This document shows, piece after piece, positions 9,224 to 18,102 of a stretch of 64,000 nucleotides of DNA (the stretch's first letter is position 1; every line of letters starts with the position of its first letter). Under the pieces are notes generated by a model. That model searched no databases and was not told the origin of the DNA. It was given only the letters and a program-made list of their open reading frames with translations. A program made the translations under genes and the position numbers. Origin of the DNA: Nostoc sp. CMAA1605 (GTDB taxonomy: Bacteria; Cyanobacteriota; Cyanobacteriia; Cyanobacteriales; Nostocaceae); NCBI RefSeq assembly GCF_021596505.1, contig NZ_PJIZ01000005.1, positions 62,001 through 126,000 on the forward strand. Direction: 5' to 3'.

Positions 9224-10723
9224 ATGATTCCCATCGATTCCGTCACTTTGGATGAATACGCCCAGCATACCGACGACTCAATTAATGATCTGGGAAATCG
9301 TCCTGACAAGCCTGAAGAAGCTTGCGGAGTTTTCGGCATCTACGCACCAGGAGAAAATGTTGCCAAACTAACTTATTTTGGATTGTATGCCCTACAACAT
9401 CGGGGTCAAGAATCAGCTGGCATTGCCACCTTTGATGGGACAACCGTACACCTGCACAAAGATATGGGTTTGGTGTCTCAAGTCTTTAATGAGTCGATTT
9501 TAGAAGAATTACCTGGCGGTATTGGGGTTGGTCACACTCGCTATTCCACCACCGGCTCTAGTCGCAAAGTCAACGCTCAACCTGCTGTAGTGGAAACCCG
9601 CTTAGGTTCACTAGCTTTAGCACATAACGGTAATTTAGTCAATACTGTACAGTTGCGGGAAGAGTTAGTCAAGAGCAATTTTAACTTAGTGACAACCACT
9701 GATTCAGAGATGATTGCCTTTGCGATCGCAGAAGCAGTTAATGCAGGTGCAGACTGGTTAGAAGGAGCGATTCAGGCGTTTCATCGTTGTCACGGTGCGT
9801 TTAGTTTAGTCGTAGGTACACCCGTGGGTGTGATGGGTGTGCGTGACCCTAATGGCATTCGTCCTTTAGTTATCGGGACTTTACCAGAAAATCCAGTCCG
9901 TTATGTTTTGTCTTCTGAAACCTGCGGTTTAGATATTATCGGTGCAGAATATCTGCGGGATGTCGAACCAGGAGAAGTAGTTTGGATTACCGACGAAGGT
10001 TTAGCTTCCTACCACTGGAGTCAAAAACCCCAACCCAAACTATGTATTTTTGAAATGATTTACTTTGCCCGTCCCGATAGCCAAATGCACAATGAAAGCT
10101 TGTATAGCTATCGGATGCGTTTAGGACGACAATTGGCAAAAGAATCCTATGTGGACGCAGATATTGTATTTGGAGTTCCCGATTCTGGGATTCCAGCAGC
10201 CATTGGCTTTTCCCAAGCCTCTGGTGTCGCCTACGGTGAAGGATTGATCAAAAACCGTTATGTCGGACGCACATTTATTCAGCCTACCCAAACCATGCGG
10301 GAATCGGGAATCAAAATGAAGCTCAACCCGCTTAAAGATGTATTGGCAGGTAAAAGAGTAATTATTGTGGATGACTCCATTGTGCGGGGTACAACCAGCC
10401 GCAAACTAGTCAAAGCCTTGCGCGAAGCCGGTGCAGCAGAAGTACATATGCGGATCTCCTCCCCTCCAGTCACTCATCCTTGCTTCTACGGTATTGACAC
10501 CGATACCCAGGATCAATTGATTGCAGCTACCAAATCTGTAGAAGAAATCGCGCAACAGTTAGAAGTAGATAGCCTCGCTTACCTGAGTTGGTCAGGAATG
10601 TTAGAAGCTACAGGGGAAGACACCAATAATTTTTGTTCTGCTTGCTTTACTGGAGATTACCCCGTAGCGATTCCTGAACAGGTGAAGCGTTCTAAATTGA
10701 TTTTGGAGAAAGTCGTAGTTTAA
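9224..10723 (+). CDS. purF: amidophosphoribosyltransferase
   Basis: The enzyme catalyses the first committed step of purine synthesis: PRPP plus glutamine gives phosphoribosylamine. The N-terminal nucleophile glutaminase domain begins at Cys34 (ACGVFGIYAP), which must be exposed by removal of a 33-residue propeptide, followed by YALQHRGQESAGIA. The phosphoribosyltransferase domain carries the PRPP loop IIVDDSIVRGTTS at about residues 380-392. Cysteines, including CSACF near 470, fit the Fe-S-cluster type of PurF. Length is 499 aa. An AGGAG site lies before the ATG. It is near purL but the spacer is long, so cotranscription is uncertain. A terminator follows directly. Confidence 0.98.
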   Translation: MIPIDSVTLDEYAQHTDDSINDLGNRPDKPEEACGVFGIYAPGENVAKLTYFGLYALQHRGQESAGIATFDGTTVHLHKDMGLVSQVFNESILEELPGGIGVGHTRYSTTGSSRKVNAQPAVVETRLGSLALAHNGNLVNTVQLREELVKSNFNLVTTTDSEMIAFAIAEAVNAGADWLEGAIQAFHRCHGAFSLVVGTPVGVMGVRDPNGIRPLVIGTLPENPVRYVLSSETCGLDIIGAEYLRDVEPGEVVWITDEGLASYHWSQKPQPKLCIFEMIYFARPDSQMHNESLYSYRMRLGRQLAKESYVDADIVFGVPDSGIPAAIGFSQASGVAYGEGLIKNRYVGRTFIQPTQTMRESGIKMKLNPLKDVLAGKRVIIVDDSIVRGTTSRKLVKALREAGAAEVHMRISSPPVTHPCFYGIDTDTQDQLIAATKSVEEIAQQLEVDSLAYLSWSGMLEATGEDTNNFCSACFTGDYPVAIPEQVKRSKLILEKVVV

Positions 10724-10742
10724 AAACTAGGAACTGGAGACT

Positions 10743-10778
10743 AAAAAAGTAAGCTGGGAAAACCTAGCTTACTTTTTT
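10743..10778 (+). terminator. rho-independent terminator of purF
   Basis: AAAAAAGTAAGCT pairs with AGCTTACTTTTTT around a 10-base loop, ending in six Ts, 20 bp after the purF stop. It could also work for transcripts from the other side. Confidence 0.9.
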
Positions 10779-10787
10779 AATGTGTTC

Positions 10788-10832
10788 GTAGTGTTCGCGC
10801 AGCGTCTCGTAGAGAGGACTTTAGTCCTCAAA
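10788..10832. repeat. interspersed repeat fragment
   Basis: GCGCAGCGTCTCGTAGAGAG followed by GACTTTAGTCCTC is the reverse complement of a segment at about 41843-41880. It also overlaps the repeat at 1475-1500 and 63730-63760. Confidence 0.6.
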
Positions 10833-10922
10833 TATCTGGGAATTAAACTTCACGGCGGGTATCATGGGAGTAAAAGTGACACTATATACTAAAACTCTCA
10901 ACGTATCTACCAAAATACACCC

Positions 10923-13103
10923 ATGTTTCAGATATGTTGTCTAAACCCTGACTGTCATAATCCACCTGTCACAGACACCACAAAATTTTGTCCTAACTGT
11001 GGTGTTCCTTTGGTGATTCTCAGAAACCGCTATCGTCCTGTGAAATCATTGGGTGGTGGAGGTTTTGGGAAAACGTATTTAGCCGAAGATATTGATAAAT
11101 TAAATGAAAAGTGCGTTATTAAACAATTTGCGCCGCAAACTCAAAATACCTACGCTTTAAAAAAAGCCAAAGAATTATTTGCACAAGAAGCTATACAACT
11201 AAAAGACCTTAAACATCCCCAAATTCCACAACTACAGGCTTATTTTGATGAAGATGATTGTCTATATTTGATTCAGGAATTTATCGACGGGGAGAATTTA
11301 TTAGAAGAATTAGCAAACCAAGGAATCTTCGACGAGAAAAAAATCCGCGCACTATTACAGGATTTATTACCAGTTCTCAAAGTAATTCATACTCAAAAAA
11401 TTATTCACCGAGATATTAAACCAGAGAATATCATGCGTCGCCGGAGTGATGGCAAGTTATTCTTGATTGATTTTGGTGCATCAAAGGAAGTGCAGGGAAC
11501 AATGCGACCAGGGACAAAAATCGGTACTTTTGGTTATGCGTCTCTGGAACAAATGGAAGATAGAGAAGTTTATCCTGCTAGTGATTTATTTAGTTTGGGT
11601 GCAAGTTGTTTTCATTTAATGACTAGGGTTTATCCTGGGCATTTGTGGAATAGACAAGGTTACAGTTGGGTAAAAGAATGGCGTAACCATTTACAACAAT
11701 CTGTGAGTTTAGAGTTAGGAAATATTTTAGACAAATTATTAGAATTAGAATATCAAAATCGTTATCAGTCAGCCGAGGAAGTTTTACAAGCTTTACAAGC
11801 ACCTCCGCCACCCGCATCACCAAAGCAAAATGTGCAACCGATAATCACGCCAGCATCAACAGTTGTCCCACCAAAAGTTACGCCATCCGCACCGCCAAAG
11901 CAAAATCTACAACCGATAGTCACACCAACGCAACCACCTGCTATCCCATCTACAGTAGTTCATCCAGGTCAGCCAGCACCACCAGCAAATAATCCTCCTC
12001 ATGTCAAACCTCAACTATTTCTATTCAAGTTTTTAGGTTTATTCATAAATAAACTTAAATTCATTCCTAAGCGTAATCTGAAAACCATCATAATTGTAGG
12101 TGGATTCATTTTATTAATCGGAACTGAATGGCGTGGAAATTTGTTTTATCACCTATATCCATTTAATCAATTTAGTCAGTTGTTTATAATAACCTTTCTG
12201 CGTACTCAATTATTACTGAAAACTACCCTGACTGGTCATTCTGACGGTGTTAGTTCCCTAGCCATTAGCCCTGATGGTCAGACTTTGGTCAGTGGGAGTT
12301 GGGACAAGACTATCAAAATTTGGAACTTAGCCACAGGAGAATTGAAATCTACCCTGACTGGTCATTCTCTCGGTGTTAGTTCCCTAGCCATTAGCCCCGA
12401 TGGTCAGACTTTGGTCAGTGGGAGTGGTGACAAGACTATCAAAATTTGGAACTTAGCCACAGGAGAATTGAAATCTACTCTGACTGGTCATTCTCTCGGT
12501 GTTCATTCCATAGCCATCAGCCCCGATGGTCAAACTTTGGTCAGTGGGAGTGGTGACAAGACTATCAAAATTTGGAACTTAGCCACAGGAAAATTGAAAA
12601 CTACCCTGACTGATAATTCTAACTCAGTTCTTTCCCTAGCCATCAGCCCCGATGGTCAGACTTTGGTCAGTGGGGGTATCAATGGGAGCATTATTGAACC
12701 CACTATCAAAATTTGGAACTTAGCCACAGGACGATTGAAATCTACCCTGAGTGGTCCTTACTCGGTTAAGTCGCTAGCCATCATCCCCGATGGTCAGACT
12801 TTAATCCCTGTGAGTATTAGCAACACTATCCAAATTAGGAACTTAGACACAGGAAAATTGAAATCTACCCTGACCAAATCTACTAATGATGAGTCTAATT
12901 CTATAGTCATCAGCCCAGATGCTCAGACTTTGGTTGTGGCTGATGGTAGGACTATCAAAATATGGAACTTAGCCACAGGAGAATTTAAAACTACCCTCAC
13001 TGGTCATTCTGAATGGGTTAGTTCCCTAGCTATCAGCCCCGATGGTCAGACTTTGGTCAGTGGGAGTGATGACAAGACTATCAAGATTTGGCGGTTAGAG
13101 TAG
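10923..13103 (+). CDS. Ser/Thr protein kinase with N-terminal zinc ribbon and C-terminal WD40 repeats
   Basis: Membrane-anchored eukaryotic-type kinase, 726 aa. A cysteine cluster at 5, 6, 11, 23 and 26 (CPNCG) forms a likely zinc ribbon. The kinase domain (about 34-290) has a glycine loop GGGGFGKTY, HRDIKPEN at 162-169 and the DFGASKE activation segment. Then come a Pro-rich linker (about 293-360), one transmembrane helix (TIIIVGGFILLIG, near 385) and about seven WD40 units of 42 residues with the recurring SPDGQTLVSGS and KTIKIWNLATG. The middle units are degenerate. The kinase should face the cytoplasm and the repeats the other side. This PknC-like design is common in filamentous cyanobacteria. 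Substrates are unknown. The DNA repeats are very alike, so unit number could vary. Confidence 0.92.
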   Translation: MFQICCLNPDCHNPPVTDTTKFCPNCGVPLVILRNRYRPVKSLGGGGFGKTYLAEDIDKLNEKCVIKQFAPQTQNTYALKKAKELFAQEAIQLKDLKHPQIPQLQAYFDEDDCLYLIQEFIDGENLLEELANQGIFDEKKIRALLQDLLPVLKVIHTQKIIHRDIKPENIMRRRSDGKLFLIDFGASKEVQGTMRPGTKIGTFGYASLEQMEDREVYPASDLFSLGASCFHLMTRVYPGHLWNRQGYSWVKEWRNHLQQSVSLELGNILDKLLELEYQNRYQSAEEVLQALQAPPPPASPKQNVQPIITPASTVVPPKVTPSAPPKQNLQPIVTPTQPPAIPSTVVHPGQPAPPANNPPHVKPQLFLFKFLGLFINKLKFIPKRNLKTIIIVGGFILLIGTEWRGNLFYHLYPFNQFSQLFIITFLRTQLLLKTTLTGHSDGVSSLAISPDGQTLVSGSWDKTIKIWNLATGELKSTLTGHSLGVSSLAISPDGQTLVSGSGDKTIKIWNLATGELKSTLTGHSLGVHSIAISPDGQTLVSGSGDKTIKIWNLATGKLKTTLTDNSNSVLSLAISPDGQTLVSGGINGSIIEPTIKIWNLATGRLKSTLSGPYSVKSLAIIPDGQTLIPVSISNTIQIRNLDTGKLKSTLTKSTNDESNSIVISPDAQTLVVADGRTIKIWNLATGEFKTTLTGHSEWVSSLAISPDGQTLVSGSDDKTIKIWRLE

Positions 13104-13225
13104 TGGCGTGACCAGCCTTAAATGTTGCATTAGAAAAAGGTATAAAGCATTGATTTCTCTTAATTTTATCCAACATCTAATGCACTATTTTAGTCTAGAC
13201 AGTCCAGTAGTTTGAATTCTATATT

Positions 13226-13507
13226 TTAGCTGTGCTTTAAAAAATCTACTTTCGGCAACAATGGGTCAGTGACAATTCCCACACCTATAAAACCCCAACG
13301 TTTGAGCAAACTACTCAACTGTGTACCTGGAAGCGACTCGACAGCAAAGCGGTTTGCAACTTCTGGTGCGTGAGTGTTGAGATAACTTAAAGCATCAAAA
13401 TTTTCCCGAAAGAGTAATAAATAACCTGATGTTTCTTCACTAGGACGAGCCGTGAGGTAGCGTCCATCAGCTTTAGAGCGCAGTATATAGTAGGCTTCGG
13501 AGAGCAT
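13226..13507 (-). CDS. conserved hypothetical protein, 93 aa
   Basis: This small soluble protein begins [20 protein letters not shown] and has a hydrophobic C-terminal stretch [17 protein letters not shown] that is probably a beta-rich core rather than a membrane helix. I recall similar short proteins in other Nostocales but cannot name a domain. The start codon directly abuts a long GGGGATT array, so no normal ribosome site is present upstream. It is divergent to nothing close: the kinase gene ends 120 bp away on the other strand. Confidence 0.6.
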   Translation of the reverse strand: MLSEAYYILRSKADGRYLTARPSEETSGYLLLFRENFDALSYLNTHAPEVANRFAVESLPGTQLSSLLKRWGFIGVGIVTDPLLPKVDFLKHS

Positions 13508-13637
13508 GGGGATTGGGGATTGGGGATTGGGACTGGGGATTGGGGATTGGGGATTGGGGATTGGGGATTGGGGATTGGGGATTGGAGATTGGGGATTGGA
13601 GATTGGGGATTGGGGATTGGGGATTGGGGATTGGGGA
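13508..13637. repeat. long 7-bp array, unit GGGGATT
   Basis: About eighteen units of GGGGATT with a few GGGGACT and GGAGATT variants. It is one of the longest arrays in the window and begins next to the start codon of the 93-residue gene. Confidence 0.95.
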
Positions 13638-13680
13638 CAAGGTAGCAGGGTGAGAAATACTAGTGACTAATGACTAAGAA

Positions 13681-14719
13681 CTATGAATCTAGACGAATGC
13701 GAGGATCTGCTACTTTGAGTAATAAGTCTGCCATTAGGTTGCCGATATTGAGCAATACAGCACTCATGACTAGACTCGCCATGACTAAATATTGGTCTTT
13801 GGCAATTACGGCTTGCAAGGTTAATCTACCTAAACCTGGCCAGTTAAAGAACTGTTCCGCGATAAATGCGCCACCTAATAAACCAGCTAACTCAAAACCT
13901 AACAAAGTAATCAACGGGTTAATGGCGTTACGCAATGCGTGAACATAAATCACGCGATTTTCTGGAAGTCCTTTGGCGCGTGCTGTTTGGATGTAGTCTT
14001 GTCGGAGTACGTCTAGTAATTCACCGCGCATGATGCGTTGTAAGCCGGCAAAGCTGGTGATACTCAAGGCTATGGTAGGTAAAATCATGTGCCAGCCTAC
14101 ATCTAAGATTTTACCGAACCAAGATAAATCTGTATGGTTAATGCTCGTCATTCCACCGACTGGAAATAACGGTGTTGTGTATTGGGCGAAGATTAAAAGA
14201 CACAGCACGGTAATGAAACTGGGAAATCCTTGACCGGTGTAGCTAATCACCTGCAAAATCCGGTCTGCGGCTTTATTTTGTTTGACAGCAGCCACAATCC
14301 CTAGAGGAATAGCGATCGCCCATGTGAAAATTAAAGAAGCGATCGCTAAAAGTAAAGTAGCTGGTACTCTCTCCCACAACAGCGATGCAACTGAACGCTG
14401 GTATACAAAGCTTGTACCAAAGTCACCCTTAGTGATAATGCGCCACAGCCATAGCCTATATTGTTCTGTCCAGGCTTATCTAAACCAAATTGCTTGATTA
14501 ATTCTGCTACTCTTTCTGGGGAAATTTTTGGATTTGACCGCAGCGTGTCTACATAATTCCCTGGAGACAATTCATAATGAAAAACGTCAACGCCGACGCT
14601 AACAAAATAGTTAACAGCGACTGCAATATCCGTTTCACTACATAAATAAAGGTTTCGCTGGTAATAAATCTGATCAACCAGTTCCAAAACGTATCACCAG
14701 AAATGCGTGTAGAAGTCAC
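13681..14719 (-). pseudogene. ABC transporter permease (DppB/OppB type), two frameshifts
   Basis: The inner-membrane permease of a peptide/nickel-type ABC importer is spread over three frames. Frame 1 starts at GTG 14717-14719 (MTSTRISGDTFWNWLIRF, then KRILQSLLTILLASALTFF). Frame 2 carries SPGNYVDTLRSNPKISPERV and IKQFGLDKP. Frame 3, from near 14460 to 13681, carries YRLWLWRIITKGDFGTSFVY, then the standard permease core with the EAA-like RAKGLPENRVIYVHALRNAI. Each junction (about 14568 and 14490) is explained by one missing base. The complete protein would be about 345 aa. No partner permease, ATPase or binding protein is adjacent. Either it is a recent pseudogene or the assembly has two errors. 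Confidence 0.8.
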
Positions 14720-14828
14720 GTTACCTTGCTCCGAATTTCAAATTAACAATTTCCCCTCAATCAACATGAGAAGTATCTACTAAGTTAGTTTTGGTTCATA
14801 AGTTAAACAGAACACTGTGGACTAATGT

Positions 14829-14886
14829 ACGGGCGGGTTTAACCAAAATATCTGTTTTAACGTGAGTCTCTCACAGAACCCGCCCC
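14829..14886 (-). terminator. inverted repeat downstream of apt
   Basis: GGGCGGGTT near 14830 pairs with AACCCGCCC near 14877, with a 37-base loop. It lies 14 bp beyond the apt stop on the minus strand. It may end the apt transcript, but the same motif is a dispersed repeat in related genomes, so function is uncertain. Confidence 0.4.
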
Positions 14887-14899
14887 TACCGACTAATGA

Positions 14900-15418
14900 C
14901 TAATATTCAACTAAAGAAATGATTGGCACATCTGGTAAATTTTTGCGTCCTTGTAAATCTCGTAGCTCGATAATAAACCCAAATCCCACTAATTCACAGC
15001 CTATTTGCTGGACTAACTGAGCCGTGGCACTAGCTGTTCCTCCAGTGGCAATCAAATCATCTACAATCAGGACTCTGCTACCTGGGTGTAAAGCATCTTG
15101 ATGCACTTCTAAACAGTCAGTACCGTACTCTAGTTGATATTCCACTGAATGGACTGCTGCTGGCAACTTGCCTTTTTTGCGGACAGGGATAAAACCAGCA
15201 CCTAATCTATAAGCCAATGGCGTACCAAAAATGAACCCCCGTGACTCCATACCCGCAACATAATCAACCTCAAAACCAGACTCATTGCATTTTTCTGTCA
15301 AAAAGTCAATAGTATAGCGCAATCCTTCGCGATCGCGCAGTAAAGTAGTGATATCCCGAAACATAATGCCGGGCTTAGGAAAATCTGGAATGTCGCGAAT
15401 GAGAGATTTTAGATCCAT
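14900..15418 (-). CDS. apt: adenine phosphoribosyltransferase
   Basis: This purine salvage enzyme converts adenine and PRPP to AMP in the cytoplasm. Length 172 aa is typical. The N-terminal [18 protein letters not shown] segment, the ESRGFIFG loop and the PRPP-binding motif [14 protein letters not shown] (about residues 115-128) are all present. The ATG is only a few bases from a GGGGATT array, so the upstream region has no recognisable ribosome site. It is oriented as the frameshifted permease gene but has its own downstream inverted repeat. Confidence 0.97.
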   Translation of the reverse strand: MDLKSLIRDIPDFPKPGIMFRDITTLLRDREGLRYTIDFLTEKCNESGFEVDYVAGMESRGFIFGTPLAYRLGAGFIPVRKKGKLPAAVHSVEYQLEYGTDCLEVHQDALHPGSRVLIVDDLIATGGTASATAQLVQQIGCELVGFGFIIELRDLQGRKNLPDVPIISLVEY

Positions 15419-15423
15419 AGTTG

Positions 15424-15491
15424 TTGGGGATTGGGGATTGGGGATTGGGGATTGGGACTGGGGACTGGGGATTAGGGACTGGGGATTGGGG
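15424..15491. repeat. 7-bp array GGGGATT/GGGGACT at the apt start
   Basis: About ten units follow directly after the apt start codon region on the plus strand. A GC-rich CCCCCTGCTCCC stretch follows to about 15542. Confidence 0.9.
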
Positions 15492-15544
15492 TAGAATCTT
15501 CTTTGCTCCCCCTGCTCCCTGCCCCCCTGCCTCTTCCCCCCAGT

Positions 15545-15853
15545 TACCTGAAAAATCGTACACTATAATGTCATACGCTTGGGATGATAGTATCCGTGCT
15601 GTTATCCATTGACGATATCGCGAATCTACACCAAGCTGAAGATAGATTAATACTCACAGGACAAAAGAGTAAAATTATGCTTTAAAAACTTAAATTTACG
15701 TAAAGTCACTCCAGGAGTAGAAGCACTAAGTAATGTATATATCCATTAGACTTGTTATGGCTACAAGTTTAATCTTGATTATTAGCTGTTGATCTTAAAT
15801 TAGTTTTACTAGTTTTATCTAGTCTATTAGAACCGCATAAGGTATTTTATAGA
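15545..15853. other. intergenic, no gene seen
   Basis: About 300 A/T-rich bases lie between apt (minus strand) and the DUF3038 gene (plus strand). It should contain both promoters. I saw no strong palindrome or RNA gene. Confidence 0.4.
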
Positions 15854-16480
15854 ATGAATGTCTCAGCAAGCTTAACGCCGTTCAATAGTCCAACCCCCCC
15901 ATCATTGCCGATGATTTTGGACACTTTACCAGATCCAGCGATCGCCGGACAGGGATGTCCCGCTAGAACTAGGTTGCAAATTGATCTCATCTTATTGGCG
16001 ATAGAAGCTTTAGAATTAGGTGGTTCTGAAGCTATACTGACTTTTGCTGAAGAGTTGGATTTGAAGGGCATTGTCAAAGATAGGGTAAATTTGTGGCGGA
16101 TGCGGAGTTCTAACCCCATCAGAAGAGCGCATATCCGCCGCCCTTTAAGCATTATGGAAGCAAAAGCTTTAGTAGTGATTGCCTGTTACATCGCTCGACG
16201 GTTAACAGTTGTCATTCGGCAAATGCTGATGATTTGTCAGCAGATGAACGACAAACAAATCCCCCTAGAACAGAATTTGCGCCTATCTAATTATTTGGAA
16301 AGATTTAGAGCGCACTTCAAAAGCAGAATGAATGCTCGTCGTTTTGGTGCGTTGGCTGTAAATTCCGATGAAAAATTGAACGACTTAGCGATAAATCTAC
16401 TAGGACAATTGCTATTTTGTACTGGTACGGCTGGAATGCAGCGTTTCTGGATTAGTCTTTTTGACGGTGAAGTGGAATGA
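15854..16480 (+). CDS. DUF3038 domain protein
   Basis: This 208-aa protein belongs to a cyanobacteria-restricted family of unknown function. The sequence is helical, with IDLILLAIEALELGGSEAIL near residues 44-63 and a long basic middle (KDRVNLWRMRSSNPIRRAHI). There is no signal peptide. The gene overlaps the following DUF4335 gene by four bases (ATGA), so the two are translationally coupled and probably work together. The N-terminal 40 residues are Pro-rich and less conserved in appearance, so the real start could be the ATG at residue 20. Family recognition is by memory of sequence pattern. Confidence 0.82.
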   Translation: MNVSASLTPFNSPTPPSLPMILDTLPDPAIAGQGCPARTRLQIDLILLAIEALELGGSEAILTFAEELDLKGIVKDRVNLWRMRSSNPIRRAHIRRPLSIMEAKALVVIACYIARRLTVVIRQMLMICQQMNDKQIPLEQNLRLSNYLERFRAHFKSRMNARRFGALAVNSDEKLNDLAINLLGQLLFCTGTAGMQRFWISLFDGEVE

Positions 16481-17985
16481 ATATTCAACGTAAGTACAGT
16501 TTACCTAATTGTACATTGCTTCTAGAGGGATTAAGTGATGCTACACGCGGCGCGCAGTTCCAAGAATTGCGTCCAGAACTGTCAATATTAGTCAATGCAG
16601 AATGCTATATCTCCAATCACAATCAACCCCTTGTAGGAGGGAGAGAATTTTTTGAAAGCTTGGTGAGGGCTGTAAGCGGCTATGCTCAAGAATTTTTAAG
16701 TAATGTACCCAATCCCCAAGCACATAACCAAGATTCCGAATTGGTGGAATTACAGAAAATTGACGCTAACCGCCACAGGTTGATAGTTCATGCTGAAAAC
16801 GCGCCAGATGAATTTAATTCTGGTGCGAATCGTCATCAACAACCCATTCAAATTGATTTAAATACGGTGCAGTTGTTTGATTTGGTGGAAGCTGTAGATC
16901 AATTTTTTGCAGACACCCAAACTTTACCGGAGTTATCTTTAGAACTGCAACCAGTCACCAGACGTTACGGTGGTGCGAGTCAAGCCATTATCAAACAAGC
17001 CGTACCCGCAACTATTGGTGTTTCTAGTTTAGCAGTGGCAGCGATCGCCTTCAGTTTAATTCCTGCCCCAGAAGTTCGTCCACCAGAAACTAAACCACAG
17101 GAACAAAGTTCTAATACCTCAACTAATACTCCTACTCAGACTCCCAGCACTACCACTACAACCACACCTATTGCTGAGTCCACACCCACAGCAGCCGCAA
17201 CTGTCGCTGCAACGCCCGCACCCACAGCAGCCACAACTGTCGCTGCAACTTCTACACCCGCACCCACAGCAGCCACGACTCCACCTGCTATCAAAGATTT
17301 AGAAGCACTTTTGAGTAACGTTAATGAAATTACAGATCCCTCCCAACTCAAAGCTTTAAATCGTCAAGTTTGGAATCAAATCGAACCCTCTTGGAAAAGT
17401 CGCACAGAAGTTAAACAGGATTTAGTTTATCGTGTGGGAGTCGCGGCGGATGGTTCCATCGTCGGTTACAAAGCCGTCAACAAAGAAGCCAACCAAGGTA
17501 TAGAATTAACTCCCTTACCCAACCTCATTTATAGTCTGGCGAAACGTCCTCCCATTCCTAATGAACCCATTGCCCAATTTAAGGTTGTTTTTACCAGCAA
17601 AGGCATATTAGAGGTTAGTCCTTGGCGGGGATATGCCAGAACACCAGAAGTCATAGGGGCAAAAATCACTGACTCCAACACAATCAAAACTTTAAATAAA
17701 ACACTTTACGATACAGTCCGGCAAAAATGGAGTGGTACTCCCACCTTCAACAAAGATTTGAAGTATCGTGTTGCTATTAGTAAAGACGGCGTAATTGCTG
17801 ATTATGAACCTCTAAACCAAGTAGCTTTTGACTATTTTCGGGAAACACCTTTACCCCAAATTATGCAAGCTGTCTACGGCTCTAATTCCACCGCCCCTGA
17901 TAATAAACAAGCTTTAGCACACTTTCAAGTCATCTTTAAACCTAGTGGTCAATTAGAAGTTACTCCTTGGCAGGGGTATCAATGA
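16477..17985 (+). CDS. DUF4335 domain membrane protein
   Basis: A 502-aa cyanobacterial protein of unknown function. The N-terminal domain (about 1-170) starts MNIQRKYSLPNCTLLLEGLS, typical of DUF4335. One transmembrane helix follows (about 178-200, VSSLAVAAIAFSLIP), then a Thr/Pro/Ala-rich linker (about 205-268). The C-terminal part holds two similar units of about 105 residues, each with LNRQVW or LNKTLY, then KQDLVYRVGVA or KDLKYRVAIS, and ending VSPWRGY or VTPWQGY. This suggests a cytoplasmic domain joined to a repeated domain outside the membrane. The four-base overlap with the DUF3038 gene implies a shared job. The linker DNA is itself repetitive. Confidence 0.85.
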   Translation: MNIQRKYSLPNCTLLLEGLSDATRGAQFQELRPELSILVNAECYISNHNQPLVGGREFFESLVRAVSGYAQEFLSNVPNPQAHNQDSELVELQKIDANRHRLIVHAENAPDEFNSGANRHQQPIQIDLNTVQLFDLVEAVDQFFADTQTLPELSLELQPVTRRYGGASQAIIKQAVPATIGVSSLAVAAIAFSLIPAPEVRPPETKPQEQSSNTSTNTPTQTPSTTTTTTPIAESTPTAAATVAATPAPTAATTVAATSTPAPTAATTPPAIKDLEALLSNVNEITDPSQLKALNRQVWNQIEPSWKSRTEVKQDLVYRVGVAADGSIVGYKAVNKEANQGIELTPLPNLIYSLAKRPPIPNEPIAQFKVVFTSKGILEVSPWRGYARTPEVIGAKITDSNTIKTLNKTLYDTVRQKWSGTPTFNKDLKYRVAISKDGVIADYEPLNQVAFDYFRETPLPQIMQAVYGSNSTAPDNKQALAHFQVIFKPSGQLEVTPWQGYQ

Positions 17986-18096
17986 TTGGGTAATGGGGAA
18001 TCGGGAATCGGGAATCGGGAGACAAGGTAGATAAGGGAAACTATATTTTTAATGCCCAATGCCCAATGCCCCATGCCCAATTCCCCATGCCCCATT
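17984..18096. repeat. tandem arrays between DUF4335 and PBP genes
   Basis: GGGAATC units at 17996-18020 and CCCAATG/CCCCATG units at 18051-18095. The two convergent genes end on either side. Confidence 0.85.
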
Positions 18097-18102
18097 GTCA
18101 AT

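Noticed and set aside
13508..13637. Regular repeats that might be taken for a CRISPR array
   Set aside because: The unit is 7 bp with no spacers; it is a simple tandem array, and no cas genes are near.
14440..14600. Programmed frameshifting in the permease gene
   Set aside because: There is no slippery sequence at either junction, and two separate shifts are needed; mutation or sequence error is simpler.
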